Shown in pieces: positions 27,081 to 34,096 of a stretch of 64,000 nucleotides of DNA; the first letter of the stretch is position 1, and each line of letters starts with the position of its first letter. Under the pieces are notes generated by a model. It was not told where the DNA came from, did not search any database, and saw nothing but the letters and a program-made list of their open reading frames with translations. Location of the stretch: contig CAZFLX010000013.1 in the NCBI GenBank assembly GCA_964519885.1, positions 3,603-67,602 of the forward strand, given 5' to 3'. Position numbers and translations under genes: made by a program. The DNA comes from GCA-002282575 sp964519885. GTDB taxonomy: Bacteria > Pseudomonadota > Gammaproteobacteria > Thiomicrospirales > Thiomicrospiraceae.

Positions 27081-28112
27081 TTAACCTACCATGTCTTCAC
27101 CGCCGCCTGGCATGAGCAGTTTACCTTCATTGGCCAATCGACGAACCGTGGTGATAATTTGACGCTGTGCACCTTCCACATCACTCAGTTTGACGGGGCC
27201 TGAAGTGGCTAAATCATCTTGCAAAATGGCCGCCTGACGTTTAGACATATTGTCCAAAAAGTGCGACTGCATTTTCTTCTCTGCCCCTTTCAATGCCAAT
27301 AACAACACATCGGCTGGAATTTCTGCCAGCACCGTTTGAATACCACGACCGTCAATATCAATAATGTTGTCAAAGGTAAACATATTATCTTGAATGGCTT
27401 GAGAAATATCCGTGTGTTCAATGGCAATTTCATCCAGAATTTTGCCATCACTGCCACCGCCAACCAAGTTAAGAATTTCGGCTGCACGCTTAACGCCACC
27501 AATGGTTGCCATTTTCCCACCACTGGAGTCAGAAGCTTGATTTTCGAAAATTGAATTAAGGTCAAATAGTGCTTGAGGTTGAATGGTGTTCAAGGTAGCA
27601 ATACGATAAATCACTTCTGATCGAAAACGTTCTGGAATACCTTGTAACACAATCGCAGCTTGATCGGGATCAAAATAGGACAAAACAATGGCCATCACTT
27701 GGGGATGTTCATTTTTTAGCATATTAGCAACAGCGCCCGGGTGCATCCACTTGAGTGTTTCCAGCCCTTTCAACTGATCCGACAACATGGACACATCTAA
27801 TACATGGCTACTATTACCACCCAGCGCATCCATCAACAGACCTTGAGCATAACTGGTCGGATCGACCCCCAAAGCATCTTTACCAAACTCACGTGCATAA
27901 AGTTTTAAAATGGCATCGACTTGCTGACGGTTCACGTGTGGCAAGCTGGTCATGGCACTACCAATGGCCTGAATTTCACGTGGATTGAGTTGTTGCAACA
28001 ACTTAGAAGCACTTTCTTTACCCAATGCCATCATCAGAACTGCAACGCGCTGCGTTGAATTCAATTCTGAAAGATCAACACCGCTGATGTCATCATCAAG
28101 TTGTACTGCCAT
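27081..28112 (-). CDS. fliG: FliG, flagellar motor switch protein
   Basis: FliG (343 residues) is the rotor protein that contacts FliF, FliM and the stator. The N-terminal domain includes VAVLMMALGKESASKLLQQL. The middle domain carries the EHPQ motif (KNEHPQVMAIVLSYFDPDQA), and the C-terminal torque helix region includes LLALKGAEKKMQSHFLDNMSKR, split by the charged residues that face MotA. It starts nine bases after fliF. Confidence 0.96.
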   Translation of the reverse strand: MAVQLDDDISGVDLSELNSTQRVAVLMMALGKESASKLLQQLNPREIQAIGSAMTSLPHVNRQQVDAILKLYAREFGKDALGVDPTSYAQGLLMDALGGNSSHVLDVSMLSDQLKGLETLKWMHPGAVANMLKNEHPQVMAIVLSYFDPDQAAIVLQGIPERFRSEVIYRIATLNTIQPQALFDLNSIFENQASDSSGGKMATIGGVKRAAEILNLVGGGSDGKILDEIAIEHTDISQAIQDNMFTFDNIIDIDGRGIQTVLAEIPADVLLLALKGAEKKMQSHFLDNMSKRQAAILQDDLATSGPVKLSDVEGAQRQIITTVRRLANEGKLLMPGGGEDMVG

Positions 28113-28121
28113 TTGTGCTTT

Positions 28122-29834
28122 CTATCCCTTTTCCGCCATCCACTCTCGTAACACTTTAGCCGCCACTTTAGGGTCCGACTCGATTTGTGTACGAATATTA
28201 GCCACTAAATCGATATCTTCTTTTTCTAACTCGGACAGCTGTTCTTGTTGCTGTTCATCCAGCGCATTCAAAGTTCCTGCAATAGCTGCATCTCCCCCAG
28301 CCAATTTAGCATTTTGCTCCTGCTGCTTTAAAGCGAATTGTGCGGCTTCTTCCTCATCTTCATCCGGCAAGGCTTCTGCCTGTTTCTCTTTCACTTTGAC
28401 ACCCGTCAAATCACGCAGCAAAGGACGTAAAACACCAAAAATGATCAGCAATACAGCCAGGCCACCAGCAACTTGTTTAATCAAATCCCAAAACCAAGCT
28501 TGCTGCCAAATGGGTAAACTCACATCTTCTTCCGCTTCATTTTGGAAAGAAATATTCACCAAGCTGATGTTATCGCCCCGTGCTTCATCAACACCCACGG
28601 CATCACGCACCAGATTTTTGAAACGTGCCAACTCCTCATCGGTTAATGGGGTGCGCTGCAAAGCCCCTTCTTCATTGGCCTTAACACGGTCATCAACAAC
28701 CACGGCGACCGAGAGACGCTTTAAGCTGCCCACCTGAGATTGCAAATGGGTAATGGTGCGATCAATTTCATAGTTTCGAGTGATTTTCTCACTTTGTAAG
28801 TCTTTCGCCAAGCCACCATTTTTATCCTTCCCTGGATAATCTTGTTCAGGCGCAATACCTGCCTGAGGGGGTTGATTGGTTAAGGCGCCAGGAATGCCTT
28901 CGGGACCAACAGCCTTGTTGCGCTCACGAATTTCTTGTGAACTGCGTACTGCCTCAGGATCAGGATTAAAGTTTTCACGCGTTTGCTCTTGGACAGTGAA
29001 ATCTACTTCGGCAGTCACTTGCGCCCTAACCCCTTTGCTACCGACCAAAGGCGAAAGTAGGTCTTGAATGCGTGCAGCGAGTGTTTGCTCAATGTTTCGC
29101 GTGTATTCAAGCTGTTTCAAACTCATGTTCATGCCTAGGTTAGGCGTTTGCTGCGACAACAGATTACCACTTTGATCAACCACTGAAACACTAGCCGCTT
29201 TCATATTCGGCACACTCGAAGCGACTAAATGCATGATGGCATTAACTTGTGCTTCTGAAAGGCTACCATGTAAATTCACCACCACCGAAGCGGTGGTTTC
29301 TTGTTCTTTACGCACAAAAACAGTACGTTTAGGAATAGCTAAATGAACTCGTGCAGACTTTACGGCGGCAATGGCAGCGATAGATTGCGCCAACTCACCT
29401 TCTAACGCACGGATGTATTGAATATTTTCTTTGAACTGACTAACACCAAACCCTTGATCTTTATCAAGAATTTGATAACCCGTTTCTGCAGATTTAGGTA
29501 GACCCTCTGCCGCTAATTTGAGTCTTAATTCATGAACACGAGCTGCCGGAACCGTTAAACTGCCCGAGTTGGTGTCGTATTGATAAGGGATTTGCTGTGC
29601 TTCTAGGGCTTTAACAATATCTGCCGCTTGTCTGGTATCCAGCCCGCCAAAAAGTAACGCGTAGCTGGGCGCTTGAGACCAGAGTACTAGCGCTACACCA
29701 ATAGCAATCGTTGCCGCCAAGGCAATAATTAAACTGACCTGTTTAATTACTGGCATGGCGCTCAAGTTTTGGTAGAGCACCGATGCGCCTGTCGGCGCTG
29801 TTGCTGCATTGGCAGTGGGTTGAAGTTCAGCCAT
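28122..29834 (-). CDS. fliF: FliF, flagellar MS-ring protein
   Basis: FliF (570 residues) builds the MS ring that houses the export gate. It has an N-terminal membrane helix (about 33-52), ring-building motifs in the periplasm (YALLFGGLDTRQAADIVKAL; ESVRVHL-like KSARVHLAIPKRTVF), a second helix near residue 455 and a cytoplasmic FliG-binding tail ending LVANIRTQIESDPKVAAKVLREWM. The 112-base gap upstream holds a hairpin (29911-29927) and a possible sigma-28 type element. Confidence 0.96.
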   Translation of the reverse strand: MAELQPTANAATAPTGASVLYQNLSAMPVIKQVSLIIALAATIAIGVALVLWSQAPSYALLFGGLDTRQAADIVKALEAQQIPYQYDTNSGSLTVPAARVHELRLKLAAEGLPKSAETGYQILDKDQGFGVSQFKENIQYIRALEGELAQSIAAIAAVKSARVHLAIPKRTVFVRKEQETTASVVVNLHGSLSEAQVNAIMHLVASSVPNMKAASVSVVDQSGNLLSQQTPNLGMNMSLKQLEYTRNIEQTLAARIQDLLSPLVGSKGVRAQVTAEVDFTVQEQTRENFNPDPEAVRSSQEIRERNKAVGPEGIPGALTNQPPQAGIAPEQDYPGKDKNGGLAKDLQSEKITRNYEIDRTITHLQSQVGSLKRLSVAVVVDDRVKANEEGALQRTPLTDEELARFKNLVRDAVGVDEARGDNISLVNISFQNEAEEDVSLPIWQQAWFWDLIKQVAGGLAVLLIIFGVLRPLLRDLTGVKVKEKQAEALPDEDEEEAAQFALKQQEQNAKLAGGDAAIAGTLNALDEQQQEQLSELEKEDIDLVANIRTQIESDPKVAAKVLREWMAEKG

Positions 29835-29874
29835 AATTCTCTAGTATGTTTTTATCGCGCTGTATAAATTCGCA

Positions 29875-29901
29875 TGATCGAGACTGATTGTATCAAGTTT
29901 A
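29875..29901 (-). promoter_or_regulatory. Possible sigma-28 type element upstream of fliF
   Basis: On the minus strand TAAACTTG (29901-29894), 11 bases, then CTCGATCA (29882-29875). This matches TAAAGTTT at six and GCCGATAA at five of eight positions. fliF is normally an early or middle gene, so a FliA promoter here would be unexpected; the match may be chance. Confidence 0.25.
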
Positions 29902-29910
29902 GGCAGGAAA

Positions 29911-29927
29911 GCGGCAAGCTTTGCCGC
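29911..29927. other. Hairpin between fliE and fliF
   Basis: GCGGCAA-GCT-TTGCCGC forms a perfect 7-bp stem with a 3-base loop, 20 bases downstream of the fliE stop. On the minus strand it is followed only by TTTCC, so it is at best a weak terminator or an mRNA-stabilising structure between fliE and fliF. Confidence 0.6.
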
Positions 29928-29946
29928 ATTAGCCACAAAAAAATCG

Positions 29947-30309
29947 TCAAATAGGCATACTCATCACGTCTTTATAGGCTTCGACCAGTTTATTACGCAC
30001 CTGACTCATGGCTTGAAACGCCAATGAAGCCTTCTGCGCTTGAATCATCACTTCAGACAATTCGACATTTGGATCACCCATTTCTAACTGATCTTCCATC
30101 TTACTGGCCAGTTGCTTTTGATCATTAACACCTTCAATGGCCTTACGCATTAAACTGGCAAAATCGGTACTGGCACCCGAAGCATCTGCCAGGCTTTCAT
30201 TGCCTGCAATGTCTTGTGCGGGTTGAATACCGTTATTGCCACCAAGTTGCGCTTGCTGTGCTACGGCACGCATTTCCATCAACAAACGCTGTGTGTCTAT
30301 CGCACTCAT
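29947..30309 (-). CDS. fliE: FliE, MS-ring to rod junction protein
   Basis: FliE (120 residues) joins the MS ring/export gate to the rod and is an early export substrate. The conserved C-terminal half is visible: DPNVELSEVMIQAQKASLAF followed by QAMSQVRNKLVEAYKDVMSMPI. The N-terminal part is Gln/Ala-rich and variable, as usual. A sigma-54 type promoter precedes it, so it probably heads the fliE-F-G-H-I-J transcript. Confidence 0.94.
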   Translation of the reverse strand: MSAIDTQRLLMEMRAVAQQAQLGGNNGIQPAQDIAGNESLADASGASTDFASLMRKAIEGVNDQKQLASKMEDQLEMGDPNVELSEVMIQAQKASLAFQAMSQVRNKLVEAYKDVMSMPI

Positions 30310-30342
30310 CTTGTCGCCCTCTCATTCACTTGCAACAAATAA

Positions 30343-30357
30343 GCAAACTTTGTGCCG
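30343..30357 (-). promoter_or_regulatory. Sigma-54 type promoter of the fliE operon
   Basis: On the minus strand CGGCAC (30357-30352), five bases, then TTGC (30346-30343): GGCAC-N5-TTGC matches the core -24/-12 elements with exact spacing, followed by TT. It sits at the end of flrC, about 35 bases upstream of the fliE ATG. FlrC encoded next to it is the expected activator. Confidence 0.7.
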
Positions 30358-31716
30358 TTAATCGACATCGTAACCAGCATCTCGTAATTTCGCGAGCTTG
30401 TACCTAAGTGTACGCGGACTCATTTGTAATACTTCTGCAGTACGTGCCCGATTTCCGGCTTGTAACTTCAATGTCGTTAAAATTAACTTAATTTCTTGCT
30501 CTTTCAAATCTTGCATGACAACCGGTTCTGTCGAACCCGTCTCTTCTTCTGCATCGGTAGAAACATCATTTTCTTTAACCTCCTGCCATAAAGTGCGTGC
30601 ATCCAATAAGATGTCATCAACGGTAATCCATTCACCCGCTTGAAGCACCATGGCACGCTGTACGACATTATCTAACTCTCGAATATTGCCTTGCCAAGCA
30701 TAAGTGATTAAGCGTTCTTTGGCTTCATCGGTTAAGCTAGGCAAGGAATGACTTCCAGCATAGTGGCGCTTAATCAGCCTTTCTGCAATAGGAATAACAT
30801 CTAAAGGTCTTTCACGTAAGGGAGCCAAATGTAATGGAAATACATTCAAACGGTAAAACAAGTCTTCACGAAACTTATGGGCTTTGATTGCCTGCTCGAA
30901 ATCAATATTGGTGGCGGAAAGCACACGCACATCAAGCGCAATCGGCTTGTCACTACCTAAACGCTCTACCTCACGCTCTTGCAATACGCGTAACAGTTTG
31001 CTTTGCAATTCGATGTTCATCTCACCAATTTCATCCAGAAACAGCGTCCCCTTTTGCGCCTGCTCGAATTTACCCGGCATAGATTTTACAGCACCCGTAA
31101 AGGCGCCTTTTTCATAACCAAATAGCGTTGCTTCCAACATGGTTTCTGGAATTGCGGCACAGTTAATGGCAATAAAAGGACCTTGAGCTCGTCCCGATTG
31201 TTGGTGCAAATAACGCGCCAAGACTTCTTTTCCCGTGCCACTTTCACCGGTAATCATGACACTGGCATCCGAGGCGGCGACTTTCTGCGCCAAGCGCTTA
31301 ATTTTCTGTGTTTGCGGATCTTCGGCGACAAAATCATCTTCACTTGAAGCATCAACATTAAGATAGCGTTGCGCTTTTTCCAGCAATAAACTCGCTTCAA
31401 ACGGCTTAACAATATAATCTACCGCACCATCTTTCATGGCGGATACGGCTTGTTCGATGGTACCGTAAGCAGTCATTAATACCACCGGCAAATGGGGTTT
31501 TAAAGCACGCAAGCGTTGCAATAACGCATAACCGTCCATCCCATCCATACGAATGTCACTGAAAACCAGACTGATTTCTTCCTCGCCCAGCACCGCTAAG
31601 GCACTTAATCCGTTATCGACCGACAATACCTCAAAGTCCCCCAACTGCAAGGTATCAACAATGGCTTCACGCAAGGCACTGTCGTCTTCGACCACTAAAA
31701 TTCGACCCAAACTCAT
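30358..31716 (-). CDS. flrC: FlrC/FleR, sigma-54-dependent flagellar response regulator
   Basis: An NtrC-type activator of 452 residues. The receiver domain has the acidic pair VVEDD and phospho-acceptor D54 (FSDIRMDGMDG). The central AAA+ domain has Walker A GESGTGKE, the sigma-54-contacting GAFTGA loop and Walker B LFLDEIGEM. A Fis-type helix-turn-helix (NRARTAEVLQMSPRTLRYKL) ends the protein. The ATG at 31716 is chosen because it overlaps the flrB stop by four bases and has GGGAGGAG upstream. With flrB it forms the two-component tier that switches on middle flagellar operons. Confidence 0.94.
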   Translation of the reverse strand: MSLGRILVVEDDSALREAIVDTLQLGDFEVLSVDNGLSALAVLGEEEISLVFSDIRMDGMDGYALLQRLRALKPHLPVVLMTAYGTIEQAVSAMKDGAVDYIVKPFEASLLLEKAQRYLNVDASSEDDFVAEDPQTQKIKRLAQKVAASDASVMITGESGTGKEVLARYLHQQSGRAQGPFIAINCAAIPETMLEATLFGYEKGAFTGAVKSMPGKFEQAQKGTLFLDEIGEMNIELQSKLLRVLQEREVERLGSDKPIALDVRVLSATNIDFEQAIKAHKFREDLFYRLNVFPLHLAPLRERPLDVIPIAERLIKRHYAGSHSLPSLTDEAKERLITYAWQGNIRELDNVVQRAMVLQAGEWITVDDILLDARTLWQEVKENDVSTDAEEETGSTEPVVMQDLKEQEIKLILTTLKLQAGNRARTAEVLQMSPRTLRYKLAKLRDAGYDVD

Positions 31717-32885
31717 GCCATCTCCTCCCATTTGGGCAACCAAATACAAAACTCAGCCCCTTGTCCTAATTGCGAGCTCAAGGTCACACGCCCATGATGA
31801 GCTTGTACCACGGCTCTCGTCACTGCTAACCCTAAACCCGTTCCTTGCGCTCGACTGGTGTAAAAGGGTTCAAAAATTTTCTCGTGTAAACCATCTTCAA
31901 TACCTGGCCCTCTATCAGCAACACAGACTTTAATCCAATCATCTTGAGTTTCAGCACGTAAGCTGATCTGCGCACCAGTTTTCACCACATCAATAGCGTT
32001 GACGACTAAACTCTGCACTGCGGTAATTAATGCATCAATATCGCCCTGGACAGCTTGTCCCGCCAACCATTGCTCTACCTTCAATTGACTACCGCTCGAC
32101 TGCACAGAGGCTTCGCAAACTTGTATCACTTGTTGTAACCAATCATTAACTTCAATTCGACTGCTACCACTCTGCCCGCCCTTAGCATACTGCAACATAT
32201 CCGTTACCAAATGCTCTAAATGTCGCAAACGTGCCAGTATTTTGTCGCTCATTTGTGCGCGCTTGTCTTCACTAACATTTGGCAAAGATAATTGAGAAGC
32301 ATAAAGCAAGGCAGCCGCCAAGGGGGTGCGAATTTGATGTGCTAACGAAGCAGCCATCTCACCCATACTGCGTAAGCGTTGATGCTGACTTAATTGACTT
32401 GCTAGGGTGCGTTGTTCAGTCACATCCATCAATAAGACGATCTTGCCTAGCGCTTTATCTAAGGGCGTTTCAGACACATTCAAAATACGTTGATCGGGCA
32501 ATAGCCAATCTCCAGCAACTTCACTGCGCACACCAACCGATGCTAACACTTGTTGCCAATATTGCCCCTGCAAGGGTACAGACAACCACTGTTGTGCCGT
32601 GGCATTAACCTCGGTAATTTTGCCCATTTGGTCTAACACCAGCACGGCTGCAGGTAATAGGGTTAGCAATCGCGCCAAGCGATCAGCGACACGCTCTTTT
32701 TCAGCCAATTGCAATAAACGTTCACTGCGCGCCTGGGCTAATTCTTGTGTTAACTCAACCACTTGATGCTGTAGAGCATGATAAGACTGGGCTAACTGTT
32801 CAGATGTTGCATTGAATAGCGCAAAGGCCTCTTCTAATTCCTGCAACCGCTGACGTTCGTCGGGTGACATACTCACCTTAGTCAT
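31713..32885 (-). CDS. flrB: FlrB/FleS, flagellar sensor histidine kinase
   Basis: A soluble kinase of about 390 residues without membrane segments. An N-terminal coiled coil (ERQRLQELEEAFALFNATSE) leads to a PAS-like domain. It is followed by the phospho-acceptor helix (LRSMGEMAASLAHQIRTPLA, His in AHQIRTP) and the HATPase with VNAIDVV, DRGPGIEDG and GTGLGLAV. Partner of flrC. Two starts are plausible: ATG 32885 overlapping the flrA stop by eight bases, or ATG 32870; each has a GGTGAG-like site very close. Its cognate signal is probably flagellar export assembly, as in other polar flagellates. Confidence 0.93.
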   Translation of the reverse strand: MTKVSMSPDERQRLQELEEAFALFNATSEQLAQSYHALQHQVVELTQELAQARSERLLQLAEKERVADRLARLLTLLPAAVLVLDQMGKITEVNATAQQWLSVPLQGQYWQQVLASVGVRSEVAGDWLLPDQRILNVSETPLDKALGKIVLLMDVTEQRTLASQLSQHQRLRSMGEMAASLAHQIRTPLAAALLYASQLSLPNVSEDKRAQMSDKILARLRHLEHLVTDMLQYAKGGQSGSSRIEVNDWLQQVIQVCEASVQSSGSQLKVEQWLAGQAVQGDIDALITAVQSLVVNAIDVVKTGAQISLRAETQDDWIKVCVADRGPGIEDGLHEKIFEPFYTSRAQGTGLGLAVTRAVVQAHHGRVTLSSQLGQGAEFCIWLPKWEEMA

Positions 32886-33867
32886 CCTCACCACGGATAC
32901 GAAGTTTGCGCATTTTTTCAATTAAGGTGGTGCGATTCATACGTAATAACCGTGCGGCTTGACTGACTACCCCTTCAGACTGCATTAAGGCGCGTTGAAT
33001 AATTTGTTTTTCCATTTCGACCAAATATTGTTTTAAATCTAAACTGCCATCGAAACTAGGCATTTCAACCACTTCAGCCTCTTTAAGGGTTGCAGTAATG
33101 GGTTCTATCGGACGATATTGCACCGGTAACTGCTCAACATCCACCGATTTACCGGCAAACAAAATCGACAAACGTTCAGCCAAATTACCTAATTCACGCA
33201 CATTACCCGGCCAATCATAAGCCATTAAAGCTTCATAAACTTCGGTTGATAATTTGGGTGCTTCACGTCCCTGTGTGGCTAACTGCTGTAGTTTCGCATC
33301 GAGTAGTAGCGGCACATCCTCAGTTCTTTGACGCAATGAAGGCAGTTCAATCGGGAAAACATTCAGTCGATAGTAAAGGTCTTCACGGAATGAACCTTCA
33401 TCAATACGAATGGGCAGATCTCTATGGGTAGCGGCAATAATGCGCACATCAGCTTGGAAACTTTTATTACCGCCCACCCGTTCATAAACACGCTCTTGCA
33501 GTACGCGTAGCAGCTTGACCTGCATGGGTAAAGGCATATCGCCAATCTCATCTAAAAAGAGCGAACCACCTTCAGCCAGTTCAAAACGCCCTTTGCGAGC
33601 GGTGATGGCACCGGTAAAAGCGCCTTTTTCGTGACCGAATAACTCGCTTTCTAACAATTCAGCGGGAATAGCACCACAATTTAACGGCACAAAAGCATAA
33701 GCATTACGCAACGAACAGAGATGAATACATTGAGCAACCACTTCCTTACCTGTGCCGGACTCACCGAGAATCAATACGGTGGCATCCGTTTCTGCTACCT
33801 GACGAATCAGCTCTTTCACCTGCATCATCGCGGGACTTGTCCCGATCAAATGTGCTAATGGATCCAT
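32878..33867 (-). CDS. flrA: FlrA/FleQ-type sigma-54 activator lacking the N-terminal domain
   Basis: A 329-residue protein consisting only of the AAA+ domain (Walker A GESGTGKE, GAFTGA loop, Walker B LFLDEIGDMPLPMQVKLLRV) and a Fis-type helix-turn-helix (AARLLRMNRTTLIEKMRKL). The RMNRTTLIEKMRKL ending and DLKQYLVEMEKQIIQRAL region are typical of FleQ/FlrA, the master activator of polar flagellar genes. Family members carry an extra N-terminal receiver-like domain of roughly 120-150 residues. Here the protein starts at the AAA+ domain, and the 230 bases upstream hold no coding remnant. ATG 33867 follows GGGGGTAGG. A good sigma-70 promoter lies upstream. Confidence 0.88.
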   Translation of the reverse strand: MDPLAHLIGTSPAMMQVKELIRQVAETDATVLILGESGTGKEVVAQCIHLCSLRNAYAFVPLNCGAIPAELLESELFGHEKGAFTGAITARKGRFELAEGGSLFLDEIGDMPLPMQVKLLRVLQERVYERVGGNKSFQADVRIIAATHRDLPIRIDEGSFREDLYYRLNVFPIELPSLRQRTEDVPLLLDAKLQQLATQGREAPKLSTEVYEALMAYDWPGNVRELGNLAERLSILFAGKSVDVEQLPVQYRPIEPITATLKEAEVVEMPSFDGSLDLKQYLVEMEKQIIQRALMQSEGVVSQAARLLRMNRTTLIEKMRKLRIRGEDD

Positions 33868-33940
33868 CCTACCCCCAAGATGCGCTTTTTTATGGTTTTA
33901 AAACCCTGTTATTACTATTGATAATAACCTATCTTCGCCA

Positions 33941-33970
33941 TTTATACACCACAAACATTGCGGATGTCAA
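33941..33970 (-). promoter_or_regulatory. Sigma-70 promoter of flrA
   Basis: On the minus strand TTGACA (33970-33965), 18 bases, then TATAAA (33946-33941), preceded by TG. About 75 bases separate the -10 from the flrA ATG. That leader contains a TTATTA-N7-TAATAA inverted repeat (33910-33928) and the perfect palindrome GGTTTTAAAACC (33894-33905), either of which could be an operator. Confidence 0.7.
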
Positions 33971-33981
33971 AATTTTGTCAC

Positions 33982-34005
33982 AAAAAAAGCCAGCATAAAG
34001 CTGGC
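33982..34005 (-). terminator. Intrinsic terminator downstream of acnB
   Basis: On the minus strand a GCCAGC-N5-GCTGGC hairpin (34005-33989) is followed by seven Ts (complement of 33982-33988). It lies about 90 bases after the acnB stop and just before the flrA -35 box, separating housekeeping from flagellar transcription. Confidence 0.88.
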
Positions 34006-34096
34006 ATTTTTCATAATGTAGAACAATTAGTTAGCTATGGCTGCTCATAACACTGTCATCAACTTAAGCTAAGCTTATCATTATTGAGGTATTTTG

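Noticed and set aside
27985..28737. 250-codon plus-strand frame opposite fliG/fliF
   Set aside because: Serine/alanine/cysteine-rich translation with no family features; it is the antisense shadow of well-identified fliG and fliF.
32870..32921. Upstream start of the flrB frame at 32921
   Set aside because: It would overlap flrA by 44 bases with no better ribosome-binding site than the ATGs at 32885 or 32870.
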